A stretch of 27,500 nt of DNA from Prorocentrum cordatum (lineage: Eukaryota; Sar; Dinophyceae; Prorocentrales; Prorocentraceae). The notes beneath the pieces were generated by a model. That model ran no database searches, was not told the origin of the DNA, and was given only the letters and a program-made list of their open reading frames with translations. Location: contig CAUYUJ010003403.1 of assembly GCA_963575745.1 (NCBI GenBank), positions 25,001 through 52,500 on the forward strand, in the 5' to 3' direction. Made by a program: the position numbers and the translations under genes. Positions 26,925-27,500 of this stretch are shown here, piece by piece; the stretch's first letter is position 1; every line of letters starts with the position of its first letter.

Positions 26925-27140
26925 GGGGTAACGATAGGGGGGGATGGGGCACCGGGGGGGATGCATCGCCCCCCAAGCGCCCATTGATCGCCGACAGGGG
27001 TCCGATAGCCCCCATCCCGCCCGGGAAGGTGCGGATGCACTATCGGGGGCCCGTCGCCGATCCATCGGCGATGTCTCGCCGATTCCAGGTCGATGCATCC
27101 CCCCCCTCGGGCCAGTCCCCCCCCCCCCTATCGTTGCCCC
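26925..27140 (-). mobile_element. Small inverted-repeat (MITE-like) element, copy C
   Basis: This is the most complete copy. The outer ends GGGGTAACGATAGGGGGGG (26925-26943) and CCCCCCCTATCGTTGCCCC (27122-27140) are inverted repeats with one difference. Inside lies an inner pair, ATGCATCG (26961-26968) and CGATGCAT (27091-27098), around a core rich in ATCGCCGAT/ATCGGCGAT hairpins. Same orientation as copy B, opposite to copy A. It has no coding capacity. The target duplication is unclear. It lies in the FKBP 3' flank. Confidence 0.7.
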
Positions 27141-27500
27141 CTCCCCCAACCCCTGTCGGGCGCAGCCGTCCAGCTCTCGCGCAGGAGGCCGCCCGGGGGC
27201 CTCGGAGGCCGAGGCGCAGCGCGGGGAGCCGCGCTCGGAGGCGCAGCGCAGCTGCGGGGGCGCTGCTCGCGGACGGGCCGCGCCCCTCTCCTGCGCCGCG
27301 CGCGGCGCTCTCGGCTGCGGCCCGGCCGCCTCGCATCCGCCGAGCGTCGGCCTCGTCGCCGCAGAAGGCAGCCGCAAGACCACCACCGTGCCTGGCCCAG
27401 GGGCTGGACCGAAACGCTGTTTTGCTGGACTTCGGCCGTGTTTTTTGCTTCTCGTTTTGGGAGGGAGGTGCAGGAAAACACAGGTGGCGCAGAACGAGCA
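27141..27500. other. GC-rich flank, no supported gene
   Basis: Sequence rich in GCGC and GGCC, followed by a more AT-rich end (about 27410-27500, containing TTTTTTGC and CTCGTTTTGGG). Reading frames are open on both strands but show no family signature. It could be a UTR or the edge of another gene. Confidence 0.3.

Noticed and set aside
1-27500. tRNA, rRNA or telomeric repeats
   Set aside because: I found no cloverleaf with B-box GGTTCGAATCC, no conserved rRNA blocks and no TTTAGGG-type runs by eye. A covariance search would be needed to exclude small RNAs.

Overview
The window looks like nuclear DNA of a GC-rich, very repeat-rich microbial eukaryote. A dinoflagellate is my best guess, from the strong G/C third-position bias of the only recognisable gene, the density of trinucleotide and minisatellite arrays, and an intron without GT-AG ends. 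A euglenid is the main alternative, because euglenid nonconventional introns also have paired ends and short flanking repeats. There is no bacterial operon structure, and I recognise no rRNA, tRNA or CRISPR locus.

Only one gene can be named with confidence: an FKBP12-type peptidyl-prolyl isomerase at the right end (25563-26675, + strand). Its two exons are separated by a 777-base intron. The intron ends can pair through 14 bp and are flanked by a direct CGAT repeat. A pyrimidine tract with an AG lies upstream (25388-25468) and is a likely trans-splice or splice acceptor. A few other protein-like stretches (14684-14833, 17523-17813, 19192-19773, 24682-25221) are reported at low confidence.

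The rest, left to right: 1-1010 spaced motifs and a CTTGGGG-type array; 1015-1545 degenerate repeats; 1545-3937 a composite element with a 90-bp minisatellite; 3938-4800 dispersed repeats; 4800-5870 a largely unique stretch with CGT and GGA microsatellites; 5947-6478 tandem repeats of 73 and 83 bp; 6511-7800 a GGA tract and a second CTTGGGG element; 8040-8752 and 9380-10860 two more minisatellite arrays; 10928-12533 TCC and GGA tracts around a small inverted-repeat element; 12753-14260 the composite element in reverse orientation with a roughly 590-bp GAT expansion; 14914-16419 another forward copy; 16565-17261 a CTTGGGG element and a GCC tract; 17262-18620 dispersed repeats and unique DNA; 18670-20910 GC-rich DNA with a 43-bp-arm hairpin element; 20912-22810 short tandem repeats, TCC tracts and a small inverted-repeat element; 23018-24757 degenerate repeats; then the FKBP locus and a third small inverted-repeat element (26925-27140).

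The most interesting observations are two. First, a family of composite elements shares conserved 5' and 3' ends around a variable microsatellite-plus-minisatellite core. Second, inverted-repeat insertions flanked by 4-bp direct repeats interrupt one certain and one possible reading frame, which suggests introner-like or nonconventional introns. The long reading frames throughout the arrays come from stop-free repeats and should not be taken as genes.
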